64,000 nucleotides of DNA from Campylobacter concisus. Its GTDB lineage: Bacteria; Campylobacterota; Campylobacteria; Campylobacterales; Campylobacteraceae. The position numbers were made by a program, and so were the translations under genes. A model generated the notes under the pieces. It was not told the origin of the DNA and did no database searches. It was given only the letters and a program-made list of their open reading frames with translations. This document shows positions 7,788-16,052 of this stretch, in pieces. The stretch covers positions 56,709-120,708 of the forward strand of contig NZ_PPAW01000020.1 in NCBI RefSeq assembly GCF_002913225.1, written 5' to 3'. Within the stretch, counting starts at the first letter, position 1, and the number at the start of each line of letters is the position of its first letter.

Positions 7788-8894
7788 ATGAAAATCACTG
7801 AAATAGATACCCCAGCACTGCTCATAGACAGGGAGATAGTGTTAAGAAACTTAGAAAAAATGCAAAAATATGCTGATAAATTTAACGTAAGCTTAAGACC
7901 ACATACCAAAACGCACAAGATGCCATACTTTGCGAAAATGCAAGTGGCTCACGGCGCAAAGGGCGTCACGGTGGCAAAGGTGGGCGAGGCTGAAGTGATG
8001 GCAAAAGAGGGGTTAAGCGACATTTTCATCGCAAATGAGATCGTCACAAGGCAGAAATTTGCTCGCATTATAGCCATGCAAAAAGCTGGCGTTAAAGTGA
8101 GCTTTGGCGTCGATAGCGTGGGCGTTTTAAGGCTCATTGATGAGGTCTTTGGCGAGGCTGGCGAGATAGCTAGGCTACTTGTCGAGATAGAAGTTGGCGA
8201 AAACCGCTCAGGTGTCATAGAAGAGGGCGATTTTAAGGCTTTAATGAGCGCTTTTGGAGAGTGTAAAAACGTGAAATTTTGTGGCGTTTTCTCGCATGAT
8301 GGCCACTCATACAAGGCAAAAGATAAGCGTGAATGCGAGCAAATTTTTAAAGTAGCAACTAAGAGAACGCTAAAATTTGCTGGTATCGCGCGTGAGTTTG
8401 GATATGAAAATTTTACCGTTAGTATTGGCTCGACGCCATCACTGATAAACGATTTTGAGATACTAAAAGGTGTCACAGAGCTGCGACCTGGCACATATAT
8501 ATTTATGGATGCGTCGCAGGCAAATGCCTATGGTAGCTTTGATATGAACGCTGCTAGCGTGCTTAGCGTCGTGATCTCAAGGCCGACTGCGACCCGCACG
8601 ATCCTTGATGCTGGGGCAAAGGCGCTAACTAAAGAGAGGCGCAGTGAGGGCTTTTGCACGACGCCTGGCATGGGGCTCATCGCAGAGCATGAAGTGTGGA
8701 TAGATAGCCTGTTTGACGAGCATGCGATCATCTTAAACGAGAAATTTGCTAACAGCGTGCGCGTGGGTGATCTCGTGCGGATCTATCCAAATCACATCTG
8801 CCCAGTGGTAAATTTATACGACTACGCCTATCTCGTAAGTGGCGATGAGGTATGCGAGAAAGTGCCAGTTTTGGCAAGGGGCAGGGTAGAGTAG
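7788..8894 (+). CDS. PLP-dependent D-serine dehydratase / D-threonine aldolase-like protein
   Basis: A 368-residue fold-type III PLP enzyme. The N-terminal alanine-racemase-like barrel carries 'LRPHTKTHK' with the likely PLP lysine at K41. The C-terminal domain ends with 'NHICPVVN', giving the metal pair H336 and C338; a His-x-Cys pair is typical of DSD1-type D-serine dehydratases, where D-threonine aldolases have His-x-Asp. It should therefore remove or cleave a D-3-hydroxy amino acid in the cytoplasm with PLP and a divalent metal. It follows the molybdoenzyme gene by 88 bases, has its own possible promoter, and its RBS lies in a stem. Substrate is inferred only. Confidence 0.85.
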   Translation: MKITEIDTPALLIDREIVLRNLEKMQKYADKFNVSLRPHTKTHKMPYFAKMQVAHGAKGVTVAKVGEAEVMAKEGLSDIFIANEIVTRQKFARIIAMQKAGVKVSFGVDSVGVLRLIDEVFGEAGEIARLLVEIEVGENRSGVIEEGDFKALMSAFGECKNVKFCGVFSHDGHSYKAKDKRECEQIFKVATKRTLKFAGIAREFGYENFTVSIGSTPSLINDFEILKGVTELRPGTYIFMDASQANAYGSFDMNAASVLSVVISRPTATRTILDAGAKALTKERRSEGFCTTPGMGLIAEHEVWIDSLFDEHAIILNEKFANSVRVGDLVRIYPNHICPVVNLYDYAYLVSGDEVCEKVPVLARGRVE

Positions 8895-8953
8895 GGGTTT
8901 GGCTTGGTTTTATGCAAAAATTCAAATTTTAAAATTCAATAAAGCTTTTTTAC

Positions 8954-9068
8954 AAATTTTAAAATCTTACTCACTCGCCTTAGCAGACTACTAAATTTAG
9001 GCTGCACTGCGTTTAGTACTAAAATTAGAGCTGTGATATGCTCGCTCATAAAATTTTAAATTTGCTTT
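8954..9068. repeat. degenerate intergenic repeat, copy A
   Basis: Order of elements: AAATTTTAAAATCTT, TCACTCGC, GACTACTAAATTTAGGCT, a TAGTACTAAAATTAGAGC segment, then GCTCATAAAATTTTAAATTTG. The same elements recur in the same order about 278 bases downstream. Confidence 0.6.
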
Positions 9069-9231
9069 ATTTTTTTGGAGTAAAACGCATGCAGTTCTTT
9101 AGCACTTAAGCATGCACCTCTAACGTGCGGCTTTGCTTCGCAAGCTCACAACTGCAAGCAGACCGTAATTTAAGTCTCCTTGTCTCCCTTTTAAATAAAA
9201 AGAAATTCACAAATTTAATCAAGCTATCTTT

Positions 9232-9350
9232 TAAATTTTTAAAACTTTCATTCACTCGCAAGAATTGACTACTAAAATTTGGCTTCGCTTATCGCTTAGC
9301 TTAAATTTTAGAGCCGAAATTACTAGCTCATGAAATTTTAAAATTTAATA
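9232..9350. repeat. degenerate intergenic repeat, copy B
   Basis: Matches copy A element by element: AAATTTTTAAAACTTTCA, TCACTCGC, GACTACTAAAATTTGGCT, TTAAATTTTAGAGCC, then GCTCATGAAATTTTAAAATTT. CTAAAATTT and AAATTTTAG inside it form an imperfect hairpin around a GCTTCGC-rich loop. Confidence 0.6.
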
Positions 9351-9460
9351 AATCGTATGAGAATGTTAAGCTCTATCAAATATCCTTCCAAGCTCGTATC
9401 AAATTTTCAAACACATTTTAAACCAAATTTCATTCTTATAAACGCCATCTAAATTTTAAG

Positions 9461-9469
9461 TGTTATAAT
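9461..9469 (+). promoter_or_regulatory. extended -10 promoter for cdsA operon
   Basis: TGTTATAAT: TG at 9461-9462 and TATAAT at 9464-9469, preceded by T-rich DNA as in Campylobacter sigma70 promoters. It implies a leader of about 25 bases before the cdsA ATG with its AAGGAG. Confidence 0.6.
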
Positions 9470-9500
9470 TACGGCAAAATAACGATTTTAAGGAGAGTGT

Positions 9501-10232
9501 ATGTCTTCACGCATTATCACTGGCGTTTTGATGTTTGTTGCTATTTTGGTAGTTTTTTTTATAGATAATTATATTTTAAATTTTATTTTGCTTGGCGCTG
9601 TGCTTTACTTTGCCTTTAATGAGTCGCTCAAGCTTTATGGCATCGATCACAAACAGCTAGTTTATGCAGCGCTCGCATTTTACGTGCTTACATATTTTAC
9701 AAATCCGATATTCATCGCGATCCTTGCGATCATGCTAGTGGCATCTATCCTTGCGCACATAAAAAGCGAAAATTTAAAGCTAGTCGCCCCTTTTGTCTAT
9801 CCGACAACTCCTATCTTTATGATGTGGATGCTCTACTCAGAGTATGGCATGGGCTATCTTGCGTGGCTTATCTTAAGCGTCGTTGCAAGCGATAGTGGCG
9901 CATTTTTCGTTGGTAAGATGTTTGGCAAGCATCCATTTAGCCCAAGCTCACCAAACAAGACTATCGAGGGCGCAGTTGGCGGCGTGGTAGCAGGCACCAT
10001 AGTTGGTTGCGTCGTTGGAAATTTCGTAACAGAAGGCTTTTTCCAAATTCTATTTTCAAGCTTCTTAGTCTGCGTCTTTGCGGTCTGGGGAGATCTCTTT
10101 GAGAGCTACCTAAAGAGGCTTTGCGGCGTCAAAGACAGTGGCTCGCTGTTTCCAGGACACGGCGGTATGCTTGATAGGATAGATGGCTATTTATTTGGCG
10201 TTGTTGCCCTACTTTGGTCGCTATCGTGGTAA
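9501..10232 (+). CDS. cdsA: phosphatidate cytidylyltransferase
   Basis: A 243-residue integral membrane enzyme that makes CDP-diacylglycerol from phosphatidate and CTP, the precursor of phosphatidylethanolamine and phosphatidylglycerol. The C-terminal family signature is intact: 'SYLKRLCGVKDSG' followed by 'LFPGHGGMLDRIDG', with the metal-binding Lys-Asp and His-Gly-Gly and Asp-Arg. About seven to eight hydrophobic segments precede it. AAGGAG lies 8 bases before the ATG. It is first in the operon cdsA-dxr-uraA-pgp1-tsaD, all junctions overlapping or touching. Confidence 0.97.
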   Translation: MSSRIITGVLMFVAILVVFFIDNYILNFILLGAVLYFAFNESLKLYGIDHKQLVYAALAFYVLTYFTNPIFIAILAIMLVASILAHIKSENLKLVAPFVYPTTPIFMMWMLYSEYGMGYLAWLILSVVASDSGAFFVGKMFGKHPFSPSSPNKTIEGAVGGVVAGTIVGCVVGNFVTEGFFQILFSSFLVCVFAVWGDLFESYLKRLCGVKDSGSLFPGHGGMLDRIDGYLFGVVALLWSLSW

Positions 10233-11323
10233 TACTTGGCTCCACTGGCTCGATCGGCAAAAATACTCTAGCGCTCTGCGAAAAATTTAATGTAGAGGTT
10301 GAGGCGCTAAGCTGCGCTAAAAACGTAGCTTTACTAAATGAGCAAATTTTAAAATTTAAGCCAAAATTTGTCTGCGTGGGCGATGAAAGGCTAGCTAAAA
10401 ATGTAAAAAACATTGAGCATAAAAACATTTTTTTTGGAGAGGCTGGACTGCTAGAAATGCTTGAAATTTCAAGCTCAAAAAAGGTGATAAACGCTCTTGT
10501 TGGCTTTGCTGGGCTTGCTCCTAGTCTAAAGACGCAAGCACTTGGTAAAAAGCTCGCACTTGCAAACAAAGAGAGCCTCGTTGTCGGCGGTAAATTTCTA
10601 AAAACAAGAGAAATTTTGCCCATCGATAGCGAGCATTTTGGGCTTAAATTTCTACTAGAAAATAAAACTACCCCAAGCAAGCTCATCATCACAGCAAGTG
10701 GCGGGGCATTTTATAAAAAACCGATCAAATTTCTAAAAGATGCCACGCCAAGTGACGCTCTAAAACACCCAAACTGGGATATGGGCGCAAAGATAACGAT
10801 TGACAGTGCGACGATGACAAACAAGCTTTTTGAGGTGATGGAGGCCTACTGGCTTTACGGCATCAAAGATATCGAGGCCGTGATAGAGCCAACTTCAGCC
10901 ATCCACGCAGTAGTCGAGTTTATCGATGGCTCAAGCACGATGCACCTCTCGTGCACAGATATGAAGCTAGCTATCGCGCACGCTATGCTTGAAAAGGTGA
11001 GTGAAAATATCGTCTCTCACGCAAATTTACTTGATCTTAAAAATATAAAATTTCACAAGATCAGCCCTAAAAAATATCCAGTCTTTTCGCTAAAAGATGA
11101 AGTCTTAGCTAGTCCCGATCTAGGTGTTGTAATAAACGCTGCAAACGAGGTTGGGGTATTTAGCTTTTTAGAGAAAAAGTGCTCATTTTTAGATATATCA
11201 AGGCTCATTTTGGGCTCAGCTAAAAAATTTAAGAGTCTTAAAATTTCAAGCGTAGATGAAATTTATGAAGTTGATAAAGAGGTTAGAGAATACGCAAAAA
11301 GGATGCTAAATGCAAAGGTATGA
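10226..11323 (+). CDS. dxr: 1-deoxy-D-xylulose 5-phosphate reductoisomerase
   Basis: Second step of the MEP isoprenoid pathway: NADPH-dependent conversion of DXP to MEP. The NADPH loop 'ILGSTGSIGKNTL' opens the protein; 'ALANKESLVVGG', 'PIDSEHFGLKF', 'TASGGAFY' and 'NWDMGAKITIDSATMTNKLFEVMEA' (split: NWDMGAKITIDSATM, TNKLFEVMEA) are the metal and substrate segments. I chose GTG at 10226, which overlaps the cdsA stop as GTGGTAA and gives the usual N-terminus; TTG at 10214 is possible. No good Shine-Dalgarno is seen, so translation is probably coupled to cdsA. About 365 residues, slightly short as in epsilonproteobacteria. Confidence 0.95.
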   Translation: MVILGSTGSIGKNTLALCEKFNVEVEALSCAKNVALLNEQILKFKPKFVCVGDERLAKNVKNIEHKNIFFGEAGLLEMLEISSSKKVINALVGFAGLAPSLKTQALGKKLALANKESLVVGGKFLKTREILPIDSEHFGLKFLLENKTTPSKLIITASGGAFYKKPIKFLKDATPSDALKHPNWDMGAKITIDSATMTNKLFEVMEAYWLYGIKDIEAVIEPTSAIHAVVEFIDGSSTMHLSCTDMKLAIAHAMLEKVSENIVSHANLLDLKNIKFHKISPKKYPVFSLKDEVLASPDLGVVINAANEVGVFSFLEKKCSFLDISRLILGSAKKFKSLKISSVDEIYEVDKEVREYAKRMLNAKV

Positions 11324-12545
11324 GGGGTATAAATTTGATCTTAGACAAAGCTTGATCGGTGTGCAGTTTTTATTTGTCGCCTTTGGTGCGCTCGTGCTCG
11401 TGCCTATCCTTACGGGGCTTGATGCAAACGTCGCGCTCTTTACAGCTGGCCTTGGCACGCTGCTTTTTCAGCTAATAACTAGAAAAAACGTCCCGCCGAT
11501 CTTTCTAGCAAGCTCGTTTGCCTTCATCGCTCCGCTTCAGTACGGCATCGAAAAATGGGGCATACCAGTGACAATGGGCGGCGTTATATTCGCAGGGCTT
11601 TTCTACGTCGTGCTAAGCTTTGTGGTTCGCTTTGGCGGAGAGAAAATTTTGCATAAAATTTTGCCTCCAGTTGTCGTTGGCCCAGTCATCATGACCATAG
11701 GTCTGATACTAGCTCCAAATTCCGTCAAAATGGCGACTTCAGCCACTGAGGCTTACACTCAAAACGTAGCTATGATGGTAGCAGCCACCTCGCTTATAGC
11801 TACTATCGTTGTCATGATGCTAGGACGTGGGATGTTTAGGCTTATACCGATCCTACTTGGCATCATCGCTGGCTACATCGTGGCTTACTGCTTTGGCATG
11901 GTTGATTTTAGCGCCATCGTAAGCGCCCCTTGGTTTAGAGTGCCAAGTTTTAGCGCACCAAAATTTGAAATCGAAGCGATCATCTATATGATACCTATCG
12001 CCATCGCCCCAGCGATCGAGCACATCGGCGATATGCTCGCTATCTCAAACGTCACAAAAGAGGATTTTTTGAAAAATCCAGGCCTTAAAAACACCCTTTT
12101 AGGCGACGGTCTGGCCACCTCGCTAGCTGCTGCCTTTGGTGGTCCGCCAAACACCACCTACTCAGAGGTCACAGGCGCAGTTAGCCTTACAAAAGCGTAT
12201 AATCCAGCGATCATGACCTTTGCAGCGATCACTGCTATCGTGCTAGCCTTCGTTGGCAAGCTTGGTGCGGTGCTCTCGACCATCCCAGCGCCAGTTATCG
12301 GCGGTATCATGCTGCTACTTTTTGGCATCATCGCAAGCGTTGGCATGGAGACACTTATAAAAAATAAAGTCGATCTTGCCGATCCTAGAAATATGATAAT
12401 CGTAGCCCTAATTTTCATCTTTGCCATCGGTGGCATGGTGCTTGACCTTGGAGCTGTTAAATTTTCAGGTATCGGACTTGGCGCGGTTACTGGTATAGTT
12501 TTAAATTTGCTTTTGCCAAAGACAAAGCATTACGAAGGATATTAA
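11310..12545 (+). CDS. uraA: NCS2 family uracil/xanthine permease
   Basis: A 411-residue inner-membrane nucleobase:cation symporter with about 12 to 14 hydrophobic segments. NCS2 landmarks: 'AIAPAIEHIGDMLAISNVT' (the transmembrane 8 substrate Glu, with His), and 'LGDGLATSLAAAFGGPPNTTYSEVTGAVSLT' (split: LGDGLATSLAAAFGG, PPNTTYSEVTGAVSLT), the conserved TM10 region. 'NTTYSEN/TG' type text favours uracil over xanthine. It overlaps the end of dxr by 14 bases. In C. jejuni, as I recall it, dxr is followed directly by pgp1, so this gene looks like an insertion into that operon. Confidence 0.9.
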   Translation: MQRYEGYKFDLRQSLIGVQFLFVAFGALVLVPILTGLDANVALFTAGLGTLLFQLITRKNVPPIFLASSFAFIAPLQYGIEKWGIPVTMGGVIFAGLFYVVLSFVVRFGGEKILHKILPPVVVGPVIMTIGLILAPNSVKMATSATEAYTQNVAMMVAATSLIATIVVMMLGRGMFRLIPILLGIIAGYIVAYCFGMVDFSAIVSAPWFRVPSFSAPKFEIEAIIYMIPIAIAPAIEHIGDMLAISNVTKEDFLKNPGLKNTLLGDGLATSLAAAFGGPPNTTYSEVTGAVSLTKAYNPAIMTFAAITAIVLAFVGKLGAVLSTIPAPVIGGIMLLLFGIIASVGMETLIKNKVDLADPRNMIIVALIFIFAIGGMVLDLGAVKFSGIGLGAVTGIVLNLLLPKTKHYEGY

Positions 12546-13843
12546 TGCGTAAATTTAGACTTTTTCTAGCAGCTCTAGCGGCTGCAAGCCTTGCAAATGC
12601 AAGCGCACTGGACTATGCACTTATCAAAAAAGGTGAGCCAAGTAGCAATACTATGCTCTTAATCGGAGGCATACAAGGCGATGAGCCAGGCGGCTTTTTG
12701 GCGGCTTCTATCGTGGCGACTGATTATAACATCACAAAAGGCTCGCTTTGGGTCGTGCCAAATTTAAATTTCCCAAGCATCATCGAGCGAAGTCGCGGCA
12801 CAAAGGGCGATATGAATAGAAAATTTGCCCATGTCGAAAAGGACGATCCAGACTACAACTCAGTGATGAAGATAAAAGACGTCATCACTGACAAAAACGT
12901 TACGCTCATCTTAAATTTACACGATGGTAGCGGATATTACAGAGATACTTTTATAAACAAGGACGAAAACCCCGACAAATGGGGCAACACCTGCATCATC
13001 GACCAAAGTACGCTACCAGGCTCAAAGTACCCAGAGCTTGAAAGCATCGCATCAAGCGTAAAAGACGTGCTAAACAAGCACCTGCTTGACCCAAAGCACA
13101 TCTATCACGTCAAAAATACCCACACCGCGATGGGCGATAAAGAGATGTTAAAAAGCCTCACCTACTACGCGATCACGCAAAACAAGTCAGCCTTTGCAAA
13201 CGAAGCTAGTAAAAATTTAAACGCCGAGCAAAGGACATATTATCACCTAGTAGCGATCGAAGAGTATATGAAAAAGGCTGGTATTAGCTTTACTAGGCCA
13301 TTTGCGCTTGATGTCAAAAGCGTGAAAAAGGCGATCGAAAAAGAGATCAGACTTGAGCTATTTGACAGCTACGCTCTTAGCCTTAAAAATTTAAAACCAG
13401 TGATAAGCTTCGTGCCATTTAAAAAGGGCGAGCTAAACTACCACTCTCCAAATCCGCTAATCGCCGTCATAAAAGAGAATGATACTTACAAAGTGCAGTA
13501 TGGCAACCGCTCTGTCACAAGGCTAAAGCCGCAATACTTCGAGTTTGCAAAGCCGCTTGATAAAATTTCTCTTTTGAGCGATGGCAACGAGCAGGTGCTA
13601 AAAAGTGGCGATAAATTTAGCGTTAAAAAAAGTTTTAAGGTAAAAGCGCTCAAAAACGTACGTGTAAACGTCATAGGATACGGCACAAAAAGTGTCGATG
13701 AGAGCGAGCAAGATGTCGATAAAAACAGCCTAAACAAAAGCTACAGCATAGATAAAGATGGCAAAATTTACCGAGTTGAGTTTTACAAAAGCGAAAATGG
13801 CAAAGAGAAATTTGCTGGCATGATACTAGCGGAGTTTAGATGA
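12545..13843 (+). CDS. pgp1: M14-type peptidoglycan DL-carboxypeptidase, cell-shape determinant (Pgp1/Csd4-like)
   Basis: A 432-residue exported protein (signal MRKFRLFLAALAAASLANA). The unusual zinc site of Csd4 from Helicobacter pylori is present: Gln44 and Glu47 in 'GGIQGDEPGG', His126 in 'NLHDG', and a catalytic Glu220 in 'AFANEASK'. This Gln-for-His change marks the family that trims muramyl tripeptide to dipeptide, which is needed for helical cell shape in H. pylori and C. jejuni. Two extra C-terminal beta domains follow from about residue 260. The start overlaps the uraA stop by one base (TAATG), and it sits just before tsaD, the same place as in C. jejuni. Confidence 0.93.
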   Translation: MRKFRLFLAALAAASLANASALDYALIKKGEPSSNTMLLIGGIQGDEPGGFLAASIVATDYNITKGSLWVVPNLNFPSIIERSRGTKGDMNRKFAHVEKDDPDYNSVMKIKDVITDKNVTLILNLHDGSGYYRDTFINKDENPDKWGNTCIIDQSTLPGSKYPELESIASSVKDVLNKHLLDPKHIYHVKNTHTAMGDKEMLKSLTYYAITQNKSAFANEASKNLNAEQRTYYHLVAIEEYMKKAGISFTRPFALDVKSVKKAIEKEIRLELFDSYALSLKNLKPVISFVPFKKGELNYHSPNPLIAVIKENDTYKVQYGNRSVTRLKPQYFEFAKPLDKISLLSDGNEQVLKSGDKFSVKKSFKVKALKNVRVNVIGYGTKSVDESEQDVDKNSLNKSYSIDKDGKIYRVEFYKSENGKEKFAGMILAEFR

Positions 13844-14850
13844 TACTTGGCATAGAAAGCAGCTGCGATGATAGCTCTGTTGCGCTCATAGATGAAGAGA
13901 CGCTGGAGCAAATTTATTATAAAAAGATCTCACAAGAAGAGGAGCACGCTATCTTTGGTGGCGTGGTCCCAGAGCTTGCAGCAAGGCTTCACACAAAGGC
14001 TCTGCCAGCGCTTTTAAATGATATCTTGCCAAATTTAAAAGATATAAAAGCGATCGCTGTGACAAACGAGCCAGGGCTAAGCGTGAGCCTAATAGGTGGT
14101 GTGAGCATGGCAAAAGCGCTAAGCATCGCCCTAAATATCCCGCTAATCGCCGTAAATCACCTAGTTGGCCACATCTACTCGCTATTTTTAGACCGTGAGG
14201 CTACCTTTCCGCTTGGCGTTTTGCTAGTAAGTGGCGGACATACGATGATACTAGAGATCGATGAAAATGGCGAGATTTTAGAGCTTGCAAGCACTAGCGA
14301 TGATAGCTTTGGTGAGAGCTTTGACAAGGTGGCAAAGATGCTTGATCTTGGCTACCCAGGGGGTGCTGTTGTCCAGCAAAACGCACTTTTATGCGAGGAT
14401 AAAGATAGGTTTAAATTTACCGTCCCACTTCTTCACGATAAACGCCTAGAGTACAGCTTTTCAGGGCTTAAAAACCAAGTCAGAGTTGAAATTTCAAAGC
14501 TTGAAACTATCACACAAAAAGATATCGCCGACATCTGCTATGCCTTTGAAAATACCGCCTGCGAGCACATTTTAAATAAACTTGAAAAGGTTTTCAAGCT
14601 AAGAAATTTCAAGCGTTTTGGCGTCGTTGGCGGAGCGAGTGCAAATTTAAATTTACGCAAAAGACTTGAAACGCTTTGCCAAAAAAATGGATGTGAGCTT
14701 TTGCTAGCTCCACTTGTATTTTGCTCTGATAATGCGCTGATGATAGCAAGAGCTGGACGTGAAAAATATCTAAAAAGAGAATTTATAAACCACACCGAAC
14801 TAGCGATACATCCAAGAGTTAGCTTTAAGAAAATTGAGCTAGATATCTAA
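13840..14850 (+). CDS. tsaD: tRNA N6-threonylcarbamoyladenosine transferase
   Basis: A 336-residue ASKHA-fold protein (Kae1/YgjD/Gcp family) that transfers the threonylcarbamoyl group to A37 of ANN-decoding tRNAs, with TsaB and TsaE. Seen: N-terminal 'GIESSCDDSSVAL', the Fe-binding pair H107 and H111 in 'NHLVGHIYS', 'LLVSGGHTM', 'DDSFGESFDKVAKMLDLGYPGG' (split: DDSFGESFDKVAKML, DLGYPGG) and the third ligand in 'CSDNALMIA'. It overlaps pgp1 by ATGA, so translation is coupled. It is last in the operon. Confidence 0.97.
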   Translation: MILGIESSCDDSSVALIDEETLEQIYYKKISQEEEHAIFGGVVPELAARLHTKALPALLNDILPNLKDIKAIAVTNEPGLSVSLIGGVSMAKALSIALNIPLIAVNHLVGHIYSLFLDREATFPLGVLLVSGGHTMILEIDENGEILELASTSDDSFGESFDKVAKMLDLGYPGGAVVQQNALLCEDKDRFKFTVPLLHDKRLEYSFSGLKNQVRVEISKLETITQKDIADICYAFENTACEHILNKLEKVFKLRNFKRFGVVGGASANLNLRKRLETLCQKNGCELLLAPLVFCSDNALMIARAGREKYLKREFINHTELAIHPRVSFKKIELDI

Positions 14851-15038
14851 ATTTCTTCAAAAATTTTTTTAAAATCTTCTATTTTTAAAATTTTAAAATA
14901 ATGCAAATTTGCACTATTTCAAGCTTAAAATTTAAACAATTATTTTAATAAATTATATTTATGTAATTTATTTTAATAAAATCATAATAATTTAAACTTT
15001 AGTTTGATACTATTTTATTAGATTTACAAAAAGGTAAA
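14851..15038. other. very AT-rich spacer before lipoprotein gene
   Basis: Contains a perfect 12-bp palindrome TGCAAATTTGCA (14902-14913) and two copies of TTATTTTAATAAA about 28 bases apart. It has no coding frame. It probably ends the tsaD operon and carries the promoter for the lipoprotein gene. Confidence 0.45.
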
Positions 15039-15785
15039 ATGATGAAAAAGGCTCTATTTTTAGGATTTAGCGCACTTTTATTATTAGTGGGCTGCAAGGA
15101 AAGCAATATAGGCATTGTTAAAAACTATATTTTAAAAGGTAATAAATCAATAACGATAGGCTCTGCAATAGATAGCTTTAAAGGTTGCTCAAGTACTCAG
15201 TGGCAAGACATTAGTAGTGATGGAAAGAAAGTGGTTAAAGTAAGCTGCGTAGTGGGTAAAAATGTACTTGAAGATGAGTTTAAAAGAAAAAATAACGGCT
15301 ACATAAAAGCTCTAAATAATGCCAAGGCTGCTCAGCAAAAAAAAGTTGATAACAGCTTGGAGCTAGCACTTGATAGCGCAAATAGCATATTAAAGAACGG
15401 TAAAAGCATAGACAAAGAGACTATTTTATCCATCGCAAACAAGCACTGTAAATTTGATCCAACAAAAGAAAGCGCTAGCTATATAGCCTCTGTTAGCTGT
15501 GATCTTGAGTTTAAAAATGAGCTTGCTCAAATTTTAGATATCAAGCAAAAATGGGTCTTTGACAACGTCGTAGCCCAAAGCAAATACGCCGCCTACTACT
15601 CGCAAAAAGAGCCAGAAGTGATCTATTTTGGTGAAAATACTAAAAAGATAAATGAGAGAGTTATTGAGCTTACCTTCACGATAAATAGCGATAAAAGTGT
15701 TAATATCTCAAAGGTTACAAAGATAGATGACGGCGATACAAAAGATATAAACCGCGGTTTGGTGGCGATGTTTTATGCAAGATAA
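15039..15785 (+). CDS. lipoprotein of unknown function with two internal Cys-pair modules
   Basis: A 248-residue protein with a lipobox LLLVGC, so C19 is the lipidated residue. Two segments look like copies of one module: 'IGSAIDSFKGCSS' followed by 'VVKVSCVVG', and 'TILSIANKHCKFD' followed by 'IASVSCDLEF'; each has two cysteines that could form a disulphide. The C-terminal part ('VIELTFTINSDKSVNISKVTK') looks like beta strands. AAAGG lies 6 bases before the ATG. I do not recognise the family. It precedes the dynamin-like pair by 267 bases, so it is probably not in that operon. Confidence 0.8.
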   Translation: MMKKALFLGFSALLLLVGCKESNIGIVKNYILKGNKSITIGSAIDSFKGCSSTQWQDISSDGKKVVKVSCVVGKNVLEDEFKRKNNGYIKALNNAKAAQQKKVDNSLELALDSANSILKNGKSIDKETILSIANKHCKFDPTKESASYIASVSCDLEFKNELAQILDIKQKWVFDNVVAQSKYAAYYSQKEPEVIYFGENTKKINERVIELTFTINSDKSVNISKVTKIDDGDTKDINRGLVAMFYAR

Positions 15786-16052
15786 ATTTTGATACTAAAA
15801 TAAATATATTTAAGTTTAAAAGTATTACATTTTAAAAGCATACTCTTGCTCATTTAGATAAGTGCAAATTAGCTATTTTAGAAATTAAAGTTGTATTTTA
15901 CTTGCAACCAAAACTTGGTGCTTTTTTGATACTATTTTTGTATCTGTGCGAAGTTCTCTTATATCCTTTTGTTTGAGCGCCATCCTCATTTTTTGATAGC
16001 TTCATAAGTAAAAATTTAATAAAATCCCAAAATATCAACAAAAAGAGTCTTT
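15786..16052. other. spacer before the dynamin-like pair
   Basis: AT-rich, with a GATACTATTTTTGTATC palindrome-like stretch near 15927-15943. A short minus-strand frame of about 36 codons ends in it, with no support. TAAAAT at 16019-16024 is a likely -10 for the GTPase operon. Confidence 0.35.

Larger units (their letters stand above)
8895..9500. other. 606-base gene-free region with two degenerate repeat copies
   Basis: No reading frame of note on either strand. It holds the repeat pair described separately, a GC-richer patch at 9125-9149 that can fold as GTG-CGGCTTTGC-TTC-GCAAGC-T-CAC, and the cdsA promoter at its end. I see no tRNA cloverleaf in it. Confidence 0.6.

Noticed and set aside
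7949..8494. 181-codon minus-strand frame
   Set aside because: Fully inside the PLP-enzyme gene, rich in Ser, Phe and Pro as antisense frames are here, no RBS and no family text.
8895..9500. Hidden tRNA in the 606-base gap
   Set aside because: No T-arm GTTCGA-like element with matching acceptor stem could be found by eye.
10129..10692. 187-codon minus-strand frame over cdsA-dxr
   Set aside because: Shadow of two well-supported genes; low-complexity Ser/Phe/Leu composition.
15900..16010. Short minus-strand frame of about 36 codons before the dynamin pair
   Set aside because: No RBS, no recognisable family and no codon-use support.
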